64,000 bases of DNA from assembly GCA_028622995.1 (NCBI GenBank), contig JAJQJQ010000014.1, positions 1,240,001-1,304,000 of the forward strand, given 5' to 3'. Origin of the DNA: Panagrolaimus kolymaensis. Its lineage: Eukaryota > Nematoda > Chromadorea > Rhabditida > Panagrolaimidae. The position numbers and the translations under genes are program-made. Below, in pieces: positions 33,370 to 47,500 of the stretch. The notes under the pieces are model-generated. The model saw only the letters and a list, made by a program, of their open reading frames with translations, was not told where the DNA came from and made no database searches. The number at the start of each line of letters is the position of its first letter. The stretch's first letter is position 1.

Positions 33370-35067
33370 ATGAATTATTTTTTTGTTTTTGCTTCTTTTT
33401 TATTTTTTTCTATCACCTCCAATTTTTTTGTTTCTGCCACTTCTTCACCTCCTCAAAAATGCGTGGAAGCTATGTCATATAATTATTTTAAAATTCCTGA
33501 TTATGCTTCTCCCTTCACGGCATCCTCAAAGTTTTCCATTGATCCCGATCAACCTCAAAATGTGATAGTTAGCAATATTGCTATTGATTTTAATGAATCT
33601 GGACCATTCGATTCTCAAATGATTTGTGTAAAAGATGAAAATCTTAATCCATTTTGTAGCAGCGATTTTTCTACGTCTTTTAGTGTTCCATCAGAAAATT
33701 CAACCTTTAAACTTCAAGCTTTTCTCAATTCCACGATTCAAGGAACTTATTATGAATTTGAATTTGGTTATGGAGTTTATGATGAAGGAAGCTTTAGTTT
33801 TCCAACGGGTGAAATGTTTAACACTGATGTTCGATCTTGTATCACATTCTTTCAAAATGGTAAGAAACATGATTGATAAGAAAAACATTAAAGAGCACCA
33901 CGAAAATTTATTATAAAGAATAGTTTGTGAAGTTAGAAAAAATTTTTTTAAAAAACTCTTTGAAGAGTTTTTAAATAAAATTTTTGGACTTGCATTTTTT
34001 TGATAATTTTGTGGTCAAAAAAGGCTAAACAAAATTCAAAAAAAAGCATTAAGAAACCAAAAAATTTTCAATTAAAAAAAGAAAGTTTTGGAAACCCTTT
34101 TTTAGTTTTGTTGTTTTTTTTAGTCAAAAAAAAATGAGCAAAAATTCGCATAAAAAAACTTTATGCGACGCATTTTTCAAAAGATAAGAAAGATCCTGGT
34201 AATGAAAAATTCAGAGAGAATATATTTTTACAAATTCGATTTTTTTTCTTTCTAAAAAAGCCTTTTTCGTTTTTTGTTGTCTGCCATTCTTAATTTCGAT
34301 GGAATACAAAATTTGTTGTTTTTAATTTTTTACCAAAAATATTGTTAAAAAAAATGATTATTTTTTAGACACTCATTACAATTCTATAACAAATATAACT
34401 CAATGCTGCACAGCTTTTAAACCCATAAATGAAACGTCTCAAATTTATGCTCCAGTGTGCAAAAAGCTTAAATCCCGAACAACCATTTACAACGTGGATG
34501 ATAATTTTAGTATTTTTGCCACCGCTAAAGTTGATTATATTAATGCTGGAGGAACTTTATTTGCTCATACCGAATTAGCTGGACCTCAAGGATGGTTTGT
34601 AATTTTTTGGATAAATAATTATGATGAATGTGAAGTGTAAGTTCAAATTTAATAAATTTATTTCCTTGTCAAGGTTGTCGAATGTTTTCTTTCAACTTTT
34701 GGGTTTTCAAAAAGGAATTTATAAAAAAGAAAAACAAATAATATATAATTTCCGCGAACATTTTTTTCTCAACCTTTTTGCTTTTAATCGTTGTTTTTTT
34801 AGGTTTGAAAGCAACAACGTAACATGTCCCTTTTATATTCCATATGGTGATAGTAAGCTGTTATTACAAATGGAACCAATTCAAACAAGCGTGGAAGAAG
34901 CTCCAATGCTTCTTGTGGGTCGATTGATTATTCGAAATAATCAAACTTTAATGGAAGAAGGAAAGCCATTTACAAAGAAAAATGATTGCCAATATTTTAG
35001 TCAACAATATACTGACAATCAAGTTGCAACTACGTCTTTTTGTTGCACTGATTTTGTTGATGATTAA
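33370..35067 (+). CDS. Secreted Cys-containing protein, unknown
   Basis: Three exons join in frame: 33370-33859, 34369-34636 and 34803-35067, giving about 340 residues. A hydrophobic N-terminus (MNYFFVFASFLFFSITSNFFVSA) is a signal peptide and there is no later membrane helix, so the product is probably secreted or lumenal. The mature part has an even spread of Cys (CVEAMSYNYF, ICVKDENLNPFC, RSCITFF, QCCTAFKP, VCKKLKS, DECEV, VTCPFYIP, DCQYF, FCCTDF) and several N-glycosylation sequons, consistent with a disulphide-stabilised beta-rich extracellular protein. I do not recognise the family. Secretion makes it of interest for a parasite, but nothing in the sequence shows a host-directed role. 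Confidence 0.7.
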
Positions 35068-35469
35068 TAAACAAAAATTAATGATTTCTTTTTTTTATAA
35101 AAAAACATTTGATTTTAATATTTATTTTTGGCGTGTTTCATATTTTTATAAAAAACTTGAATTTTGTTTTAAAAAAAGCTTTGAATTTAATGGTTTTTTT
35201 TATATTTTTCAACGGATATTTAAATTTTTTAAATTGTAATCCATTTAAAGAATTCTCAAAATAAAAGTACTCTTTTTCATTTTGGTTGTAAACAAAGTTA
35301 TTTGTGCCAAAAAAATCAGTCATTTGGAAACGGCAGACCTAGTTAAATAATAATAAAAAAAATTACAGAATTAAACATAAATTTTCAAAAAAATATTAAA
35401 AAATCCAAAACATAAAATTTCTGATTACATAAAAATAAGTTAAAATTATTTCTTTCTTTTTCTTTTTTT
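35068..35469. other. Convergent intergenic region
   Basis: 3' flanks of the secreted-protein gene (+) and the unknown minus-strand gene. No supported gene. Confidence 0.45.
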
Positions 35470-37025
35470 TTATGATTGTCTAAGCTTTCCTTCAACATCC
35501 TTAGGATCAATAAAATAAGCGGTTATCATTTCTCGAAATTGTTTCATAATAGGTCGAGGAGGATTTTCATCATTTTCCAGCTGATTATAAAGTTCTTTGG
35601 AAAGAATTACACGTAAAACTTTTGAGCCAATTTTAAAATGATATGAAATTCTGCCACGTTCATCAACGAGAAAACCAATGAAATTCTTTTTAGTCATGCT
35701 TTCCCGAATAAAATGAAATACAGAAAATTGTAATTCATCTATTACAATTCCATCTATAATTGCATCGGACGTTTCAAGATAATCTCGAAGTCTTCGATAT
35801 GCTTGAGCAATTTCAGAGGAAGTTCGAGCATTTTCACATTCTCTCAATAAATTTATAGCTCGTTGAGAAAGTTGTGGTAAATATGATGAATGAATGGAAT
35901 CACGAAATTGAGAATAATGTCGAAAAATGATGTGCATAGGTCCTTGTAAAACATTATTGAGCTTTCCAGCTGTCTGAGAAAAAAAAAATTAATACAAAGT
36001 TATAACAATATATGCGAATTTGGTTAAACTCCAAAAATGCTTCATCCAAAAATTTAAGATTTATGACACAATTCTGTTAAAAATGGATCATAGAAGTTTC
36101 CTAGTACCTTTGAGATACTTGGGTAAAAACCAAAGAATTATTTCATTTTGAATTGATATCTTTCGAAACAAAAAAAGCAATGTGAACGCTGTTGGCCAAA
36201 AAATAATTGATGGATTGAACTGTTTTGTTATCTCGCTTTCATATATTTTTCTTTCATAAAAGTTTGTCTCTCTCAAAAATCAAAGCTTTCTTTTTTATAG
36301 TCAAAGTCTTTGCTTTCTCTGTGGTTTCTGTTTTCTGCCATATCTCTCGCAGATAACAAAAAATGCACCCAAATTCATATTCCTTTTAATTTTAGTTGGA
36401 AATAAATAACTCTCAAAAGGATGGCTTCTTTGGTTTAATTACCCAAAGTTTGAGGTAATAATTAAATTCCAGCTCTTTAAAAAAGTGGCTTTGGAAAAAT
36501 TCATAAAATAAATTTTGGAAAGCTTTCATTTATTTTGAAAGCAAATTTACAAACACTTCTTTTTTTTTCTTTCCTTTTTTTGTATATTTTTTTTGGCCAA
36601 AGAAACTCAAAACTTACAACATGATTGAATAATAGTTTATCCAAATCCCCTGCTACAACATGACAATGTTCATCTTCAGCTGCATCATTTTTTAAATGAG
36701 CCATATATGTTTTATCCTTTTTACTTAAATATTCATCAGCTCGTTTATCCCATTCCATATTGAATTTAGTAAAAAAATCTTTTAAAGCTTTAGCTTTTTT
36801 TTCTTCCGATATTCTTTCTTTATGTCGATCGTACGCATCCCAACTAAAAATATATATATATTTAAATAATATTCTGACTAAATTATTGTTGGTAAAAAAA
36901 ATTTACGCTTTATGAGCTAAATAACCACAAATTATTGCACCAATTATAGGATAAAATGGTGGTGGTGTAAATCCTGCGGCAACGGTAAGCTTTTCAGCTG
37001 CTGCAGTTAATACGACAACTTTCAT
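35470..37025 (-). CDS. Membrane-anchored protein of unknown function hosting an SL RNA gene
   Basis: Exons read on the minus strand at 37025-36906, about 36841-36620 and 35972-35470. The N-terminus (MKVVVLTAAAEKLTVAAG, then FYPIIGAIICGYLAHKAWDAYDRHKER) has one membrane-anchor-like helix followed by a charged helix. The C-terminal 150 residues form a helical-plus-sheet domain (HIIFRHYSQFRDSIHSSYLP, RRLRDYLETSDAII, KKNFIGFLVDERGRISYHF, SKVLRVILSKELYNQL, MITAYFIDPKDVEGKLRQS). No known family recognised. The about 650-bp second intron contains, on the opposite strand, an SL1-type RNA locus (36432-36542) within a longer repeat. Frame is kept across both introns, so the host gene seems intact. Confidence 0.65.
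36000..36550 (+). repeat. Dispersed SL-RNA-bearing repeat, copy 1
   Basis: About 550 bp matching 60890-61450 in inverse orientation. It begins near ATATGCGAATTTGGTTAAAC and ends just after the SL RNA 3' hairpin. It includes about 430 bp of upstream sequence that would hold the snRNA-type promoter. Confidence 0.85.
36432..36542 (+). ncRNA. SL1-type spliced-leader RNA gene (23-nt leader variant), copy 1
   Basis: The leader starts GGTTTAATTACCCAAAG and ends TTTGAG, i.e. the canonical 22-nt nematode SL1 with one extra A. It is followed at once by GTAA, the donor used in trans-splicing. The leader can fold on itself (TTACC with GGTAA, CAAA with TTTG), as SL RNA stem I does. Downstream lies a central AGC...GCT hairpin region, then AATTTTGGAA at 36511-36520, which matches the Sm-binding site of C. 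elegans SL1 RNA. The 3' end is a hairpin GCTTTC-loop-GAAAGC (36522-36542). Total about 111 nt, close to the 100-110 nt expected. It lies antisense inside an intron of an unknown gene. Whether this copy is expressed is unknown. Confidence 0.85.
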
Positions 37026-38778
37026 TCTTAATTCTTCTATTATTATTTTTTTGATTTATTTGTCTAAAAATTAAAATTAGCAAATTCTTAGTATTTTTCA
37101 AAAAAGTTAAAAAATTGCTTGTCACGAAGAAATAAATGTAAAAAATGTTTCCACCAAACAATCAAATGGGCTGAGTGGAAAAATCAAGAAATCTTTTATT
37201 TGCTTCACTTTTTATCAGGAAAATGACTTTAAAGCTTTAATCGTTGCATTGCAAGTTAAAAAAAACTTCACTGATTAGGGCGGGCACAAAAACTTATAGC
37301 TTTTCATTTTTATCAAGTAAATAAGAAACAAACAAAAAAAGGGAAAAGAAGAAAACGATTGACTAGCCCAAATAATTTTTTATACATACATATTTTATGG
37401 CGGTCATTGTTCATTGTTACTTTATAAAAAAAGTGAGAGAAAAAAAGGGGAAACACAATCATTAAAAAGAGCCATTTATCATCAATTTAAGGTTTTTTCA
37501 CTAGAGAAAAATATCTTTATTTTTAGTCGTGAAATGCATTTCGCTATAAAAAATAGGACAAAAGTTTTTTAATGGAATAAACAAGTATCGCAAAATAAAT
37601 TTGAGAAAAGTAAAAATAATAATGAGTTTGATTTAATGGAAAATTCTAAAAAATATAAAAACTCTTCGTTTTTTTATAGCTATGAAGGTATATCACAATT
37701 TAGACACCAGATTATAACCGCTGATTAAAATCAATCAAATACATAAGTTTGAATCTTGAAAAAAAAGCAAAAGACCAAAAGCTAATAATAAATACACTAA
37801 CCCAACATCTTTATTGTTAATGGGACGGAAGTCGATGGAAGTAAATGAACTTATCGCAAATTAGAGACACTTTCAAATAATTAGTTTCTGATTACTTTCT
37901 TGTCAAAGTTCCGATGCACTGAGTTTTAGACTTTAATTTATTATTTATTTTTGTAAAGAATTGTTTTCACGATTATGGAAGTGCCATCAATTAAACAGTC
38001 ACAAAAATCCATTATTGCCAATCCCAAACTAAATTATTTTCGATTTCCTCAATTTCAACAGAATTTGAAAGGTTATGGCAAAAATAATGTGGCTAAGCTT
38101 CTTATTATTTAAGTTAAAGAAAAATTTAAAGGACTTGCTTGAAAAAATGATAAATTTCTTAAATAATATTCGAAAAACAACCATTACGAATTTTAGAAAA
38201 AAGGGTTTCATCCCATTGAACTTTATCCTGGGAAATGAGCCTTGCAAATACTTTTAAGGGCACGCTTCAAAAAATTTTGTCGTTCGCAAAAAACAAACCA
38301 AAACAATAAAGAAATGAATTGATCTGACCAAGAAAAGTAAATTATTTGCTTTCAAATTTTTGTTTTGTCTGATATATCCTACTCCAATTAAAAAAATGCT
38401 TGAGCTGCTTTTATTGTTTCTTTTCATATTTTTAAAATGGAGAGTAAAAAAAGATATTGACGAAGAATTTAACTTGCTTGAATATACTCCTGATATGATA
38501 TTAGTCCAAAATTTAGGCTTACACTTACGATTAACAAAGTATTTCTAAAGTAAACAATAAAGAGAAAATTTCGATGAAAAAAGATGCAAAAGTGTCTTAG
38601 AATGGATATTAATTTATCCATGTGCAATAGCATGAAACAACAAAAGTCTTTAAAGAATTAATTTAAGAAAGTGCTGAAAACCATACTTTTATTAATCAAA
38701 TACACAAAATTTACAAAATATTTATTTAAGAAAGCTTTCTATCATTCAAAAAAGGCTAAATAAAATTCCATAAAAACC
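37026..38778. other. Gene-poor AT-rich region
   Basis: About 1.75 kb upstream of the unknown minus-strand gene and downstream of NDUFS6. Short ORFs (e.g. 38360-38548) show no family features. No supported gene. Confidence 0.5.
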
Positions 38779-39325
38779 CTAAACTTCAATGTGATGAATG
38801 GAAAGATCCTTTTCTGTGGTAGTATGAGTATTATAAAATCGTTGACCACAATATCCACATGCATGGGTGCCAGGTTTATCAAGGTTTATAAATACAAGGG
38901 GATGTCCAAGTGCAGGATGTCCACCATCACAACGAACAACTCGATCTTCAACAGGTTTAGGTGGAATTTCAGCAATCAAACGTGCCGCAACATTGGGATT
39001 AACCATTTTAGAATTTTGTTCAAATCGAATTAAACGATAATCTGCTTGATCCCATGCCTAAATAAACCATACAAGTAATAAGCTTTGAAACTGCTGCATT
39101 CAATGGATAGCCACCATACAGAAACAACAAAAAACCTGCACTTTTATTGCCATTGGCAAACCTTGCAACTAACTAACTTACTTGTCCAGTATGAGTAACT
39201 TCATCAAATTGAGCATTTTGGGGAGTTACTTCTTTGGGTGGTGGAACCTTCTCCGCTGCTGGAAGGTTATTAGAGGAAGAAAAGCGAACGCTTTGAAGGC
39301 TGCGTAAACTCAAAAATCGATTCAT
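38779..39325 (-). CDS. nduf-6: NDUFS6, complex I 13-kDa zinc subunit
   Basis: Accessory zinc-binding subunit of mitochondrial respiratory complex I. Two exons, 39325-39182 and 39057-38779, give 140 residues. The N-terminus MNRFLSLRSLQSVRFSSSNN is a typical mitochondrial presequence. The conserved region is GQAWDQADYRLIRFEQ, then NPNVAARLIAEIPP, and the zinc site CDGGHPALGHPLVFINLDK with THACGYCGQRF, giving the C-H-C-C ligands of the family. Length is close to human NDUFS6 (124). A 124-bp intron splits it after THTGQ. The start is fixed by the presequence. Nothing unusual. Confidence 0.92.
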
Positions 39326-39519
39326 CCTGCAACTCAAGATTATTCTATCATATCAAAACTCTGCTAATTCAAGGTAAATAAATGTCGGTAAACGACTAAA
39401 GCAACAAAAAAAGATTCAACAAAATCACAAAACATATATTTATGTTAAACAACAGAGTGCAAAAATATAAAATAAATAGAAAACAAAACATAAAAATAAT
39501 ACATACAATAAAAGACATT

Positions 39520-42204
<2,685 letters not shown>

Positions 42205-44578
42205 TTTTGATGTGATTTGATCTAGAATATAAAAAAATTAGTACAAATGTCATTTAATAATCGACCACCATCAAAACAAATCCAAGTAAAAGCATTTGAG
42301 AGAACTTTTATGGTAATAAAAAAAAACGATTACCAAAAAAAGATTTAGAAAAAATTGACATAGAAAAAAGTTGTTTGAAAAGCTTTCAAAGACGACGAAG
42401 AAAATTTTTTTTTGTTTTGCTTTTTTACATGCATGAAATTTATTGAAAGTTTACGGGTGTTTTGCCAGAACGTTGTGAAAGAATGAGTAAATTTCCTTTC
42501 AAGATCCAATTTTTTTAAAACTTTATTTATTCAGCTTCTTCAAATTAGCTTGCTTTTTTTTCAATATTTTTTGGATGTTTAGCAGTAATGTTTTAAATAA
42601 ATTGATTCTTATTTTAGTTTTATGGTAATGAAGAAGAAAGAAGTAAAGCCTTTATTTTGTTTTAGTCCCCTCTCTTTTTATTTATTTTTATGAGTTTCAA
42701 AACGAAAAAAGAAAAAGTTTTCAACTGTTTTGCAGGCAGCGGCGAAAGTCGTCGGTTGTTCTTCTTCCATCCATCGAATGAGTTGTTTGTCCATCATTAA
42801 TTTTTTTCGGAAGCTTGCTTGGGTTATATGTGTGTTGTTTATTTGTTTGTCTGCGCTTGAGTTTTATAAGTGAAGAATGTTTTTTTTTGTCGTTGTCGTC
42901 GTCTGTCAATAACTTTTTTCTTCTCTCTTTTTTTTTCGACATCATATTTCTTAATATGTATATAATAACGAGAACATCAACATAACATAACATTCAAATT
43001 AAATGTGTAGTATTTATAGGTATGCGTGTGTTCATTTTAACTTTTTTTTGTTGTTGTTCTCGACTTCCATTTTTTATTCTTGCTACTGCCGCCACAGCCA
43101 CATTGCCGCTGCTGGACATTGCGTTTTCATCGTCGAAGTTTCTTTCATCTATGTATGTACATACATACATTCTTCATACACGTAAACTTACACACAAATA
43201 TTTTTTTTCATCTTTTTTTACTTGACAGCTTGCTTATTTTTTTCCCTTCCTTCCATATAATTTTTTTTATTAGCAGCAGCCACAAACAACTATAAACTCT
43301 TTTTTTATTTTATTTTTTTCACGTCGTCTTCATTTTTTTTCCAGCAAAAAAAAAGAAGGTTTTTCTTTTCTCTATTTTTTTATCTTGACTGCTACTGTTG
43401 GCTGGCTAGTTGTTTGCCAAGATGAAAAAAGAAAGATGCTTTCTAAAAAATACATTCTCTCTTTTTTCTCTCTTTCGAATGATTGCCTTGAGGCTTTTTT
43501 TTTCTTCTTCTTTCTGATGTTGCTGTCTGCCATCGCATCGCCTCTGTCCAACAACAACCTTTTTTTTAATGCGCTGTTTTTTTTTTTGGTTGTTGACGAT
43601 GATGGTATACTTAGTTAGTGTTACATGAAAATATGAGGAGGAGAGAAGAAGAAGAAAAAAGAGACACTAACAAAATCTTTTTTCTCTGCATTCTTTTACA
43701 TACATCTTTCAAAACATAGACGACACACACATTGCTGCTGGCAATGTTTTGTTTTTATTATTTTTTTTAGTGAACATTGCACACATATTTTTTTTCCTTT
43801 AGTCTTCTCTTTTTTTCTGTCTCTCTAGAAAATTTCATGGGTTTAGGCGAATGATAGACATAAGAGACATTGAAAAATAGAAAGAGAGATGAATCATTTT
43901 TTTCTCTATTTTTTTTTTTCTTGGTGTTCTTCTTCTTCGTCTTTCTCTCCCCATTTATGTGTTGGTTTTAGCTGATGCTGCTGCCTGAGCATGTTCTTGA
44001 ACTTTTTTATTCTTCTTCTTTTTTTATTTTTCATTCGCATAAAACTAAACTTGTTTTTGCGACAAAAGTTCAATGTTATTTTTTTTCGGTTTCGTGTGGT
44101 TTTTTTAAATTTGAAATTGATTGATTAATCATCATTGTTTTTGTATATATATTCTTTTATAGTTTAGTTTCATTAATGAAACAACATTTATTCATTTTTC
44201 TTGGGCGTTGTTTTTTACAAATACTTTTTCGTGAACTTTTTTTTTATTTTTCGTGATTAATGAATGGTCTTTTTTTTTGTTGTTTGTTATTTCTCCCCAA
44301 AGTTTATGAATTCCTCCGTCATTTTAAATTTACTTTGATGAAACTTTTTTGTTTTTTGAGCGAGGAATGACTCATTCTTAATTTTAATTACAATATTTTT
44401 TTGTTTTAGGTTTATTATACCGTCAATTAAACACACAATTAAAGTAGTTGCTATATATATTCTGCATCCATGACACATTAAAATATTTATATTTTTATTA
44501 TTATAACTCACAAAAAGTTTTCAATTTTTTTAATTTATTTTATTACACAACTTTTTAAACTAAAAAACCAACAAAAAA
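42205..44578. other. Divergent upstream region, polypyrimidine-rich
   Basis: About 2.4 kb between the divergently transcribed PRP4 kinase and OTUD7-like genes, with long T and CT tracts. ORFs are low-complexity Phe/Ser/Lys. Likely promoter and leader sequence for both; no gene supported. Confidence 0.5.
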
Positions 44579-47500
44579 ATGGGAAATATTGTTGATGAAA
44601 CAGCAGACGAGTTTGATACAACTCGTAAGTTTTAATTTTTATTTTATGGTTTTCGGACTGCTTTTTTAATAAATTCAATAGCAAAAACTAAAAATAATAT
44701 ATTCAGATAATAAAGTAGCAGTCTGGGCTGATGCAGATCGATTAACATCAAATTCTCATTCATCATCATCGAATAATTCGAATAGCGATCAACATCATAA
44801 CAATCATCGAATATTTTATGGTCAACGACCGATGGGTCCTGCATATACTTTTATTTTACCTGATTTATATCAATTTGCTGATGGATTTAGGCAATTTTTA
44901 GAAAGAGATATGATTGAAATGCCTACCCTTAGAAGGCTTGAACTTTCTGGTTCGTTACTTTTATTTTTATTTTTTATTTTAAAATTTGGCCATTGGAAAA
45001 TTCAGCTTAACTTTGTTTCTAAAAACTACGGTTTTTGATAATACGTTTTTATTTTAACTTTGGAGTATCAAACAAAATTGAGACTTTTACAATTTTTTTC
45101 TTTTTTTTATGGAGTATATAATTTTATTTTATTTTTTCAAATTTTTAGCAAATAAGCACCTTTTTATAAATAATACACCTGTCAGCCAAAAATTTAAGTC
45201 CTTTTTTTACTTTTTGGTTTTCCTAGAAACTTGAGTTTGCATAGTAGTTTTTTTTTGGAAAATGTTTTTACTTTTTGTTACGCAACAAAACTACAAAATT
45301 ATTGTTTTTTACATTCTTTTTTATAAGCCATAATTTTTTTCTTTGTTTATTTGTGTCTATCAAAAACAAACGCATGTAAAAAAACAAAACAAAGGCGACT
45401 ATCAGCATTTTTTATTTTTTGTTTTGGAAAACGGTAAAAAGCAAAACTATCAAAACATTTTGCAAAAATTCAGGCGACAAAAACATTTTCTACAGTTTTC
45501 ATATTTTTTTATTATTATTTCGAATTAATTTTGAAACACCAAATATTTCATGCTTTTTTTTTCAAAGGCTGCAAAAGATTCCAGATTTTTTTTCGCTATC
45601 TAAAACTCCAGAAAAAATCCTTCTCTCTTCTGCTTTTAAATTCCAAAAAATCAGCTGTTTTTCATTCGTTTTTTTATTTATCAGTTCTTTCTGAGTGTGC
45701 TCGTTAATTTCCAATTTAACCCTCGTTTTTTTTCTTACTTCCAATTGAATTTCCATTATTTTCTTTTTGTTAAAAAGCCAGAATCAAAAATTAATCGAAC
45801 GATACTCTTTCCTCTTTTTTTACTTCTCTTTTTTTGTTTTAATTCCAAAAAAAAATTAGTCCAATTGCGTCAAAAAAGCACAAAGCAAAGCAAAAAAAAA
45901 TACAAGAATTTTGTATTGATTATGGCTGGCTCCACAAAAAAAAAATTGAATACATATATTTTTTTGTTTGTTGCAATGATTATTGCTCGAACCAAAACAA
46001 AAAAAAATATTTCAGACATTGTCTCTTTTCCTGTTTTAATTAGTTTGACTATTTTTTCATAGTCATAAATCAATTAAATCTTTCTTTTTCTTTTATTTTT
46101 TTTTTGTGTGTTTCTAATAATCTAATATGTATTAAGAAGCTATTATAAATATAAGTAGCAACAAAATCAAGTGGAAGAAATTTGAAGGAGGAAAAAAAAT
46201 GGCGTGAACCAGCAACGAACGATGGGATTACGTCTTTTTTTTTTGAAAAGAGCAACAAAAAAAAGCAATAAAGAAAAAAACCTGTTTTTTTTTTCTTCTG
46301 ATGAGCAATCTAAGAACGTAAAAAACGAGACGAAAAAAAGCCATAAAACAAAGAATTTACTTTTTTTTTGCGGTTTAGGAGTATTTTGGACAGACAAAAT
46401 GCGTGAAAAAAATTATTGCAACTTTCAAATTATAAGTATTAATTATCAGTTATTAGTTCTTGAGTTATAGGATAAATTTGCGTAATTTTTTTGCTTGAAA
46501 AATCAAATTTCGATAAATTAATTTACCTTTTTTAATCGCCTGTAAAGCTGCAGATAATTGTAATCCGTCTTCTTTATTGTTATAAGAAAAAATTAACTTT
46601 TGCAAAAAATGTTTGATTTTTTTTTTGAGAGAAACCAAGCATTTTTCAATGAAAAATAATATTTATCAGTCTCTTTGAATAAATACGTACTTTTAAAACA
46701 GCATAGCACGATGATGTAAGCAAACATAACTCTTTCTTATCTCATTTTTTTGTTGTCTTTAATCAGTCCAAAAATATTGTAGTTTTTCATTCTTTCCTCC
46801 TTTTCTTTTTTTTTTTGGACTTTTGAGAGAGAAAAAAATATAGATAACTTTATCAATCTTTTTTTCTTCCTTCATCTAGTTAAAATATAAAAGTTTTTTT
46901 GCTGTCAATCATTTGATTTTTGTTTAAAAAATTGATGTCATTTAAAATAGTTAAATAATTAGCAGCCCTCACAACAACAAAAAACAAAGCAAATTAATGT
47001 CTATGATTCATAGCAATTAGCATTCCAAAAAACAAAAAAAAGCACACGATGAATCACAAAAAAAAAATTTGACCCCAATAAAATTAATTTTTTTTCTTAT
47101 TTTTTCAGGTCATTTAAATTGGTGGTGTATAAATCATAGCCAAAAATTATATCCTTTGGTAACCACGGGAGATGGAAATTGTTTATTACATGCTGCATCA
47201 CTTGGAACTTGGGGAGTTCATGATCGTCAATTGCATCTAAGAAATTTACTTTATAATGTATTAAAAAATGGTTCTCGAAGACATGCATTTTGGAGGCGAT
47301 GGAGATGGTCGGAATCTAAATCCAATTTACAATCTGGATTAGTTTTAAGCGAAGAAGAATGGTCGAAAGAATGGAATGATGTGCTTCAAATGTCTGCGCC
47401 CACTCCACGAACTTCACAAGTTTCTGAACCTGAATCCAATGGAAATGGAAACAACAATGGCAATGGAGGAGGAGGAGGAATAACAAAATCAAATTCCACT

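Noticed and set aside
42721..43620. Cluster of ORFs on both strands upstream of PRP4 kinase
   Set aside because: Built from polypyrimidine and CAG/CTG-like runs; no domain or splice structure.
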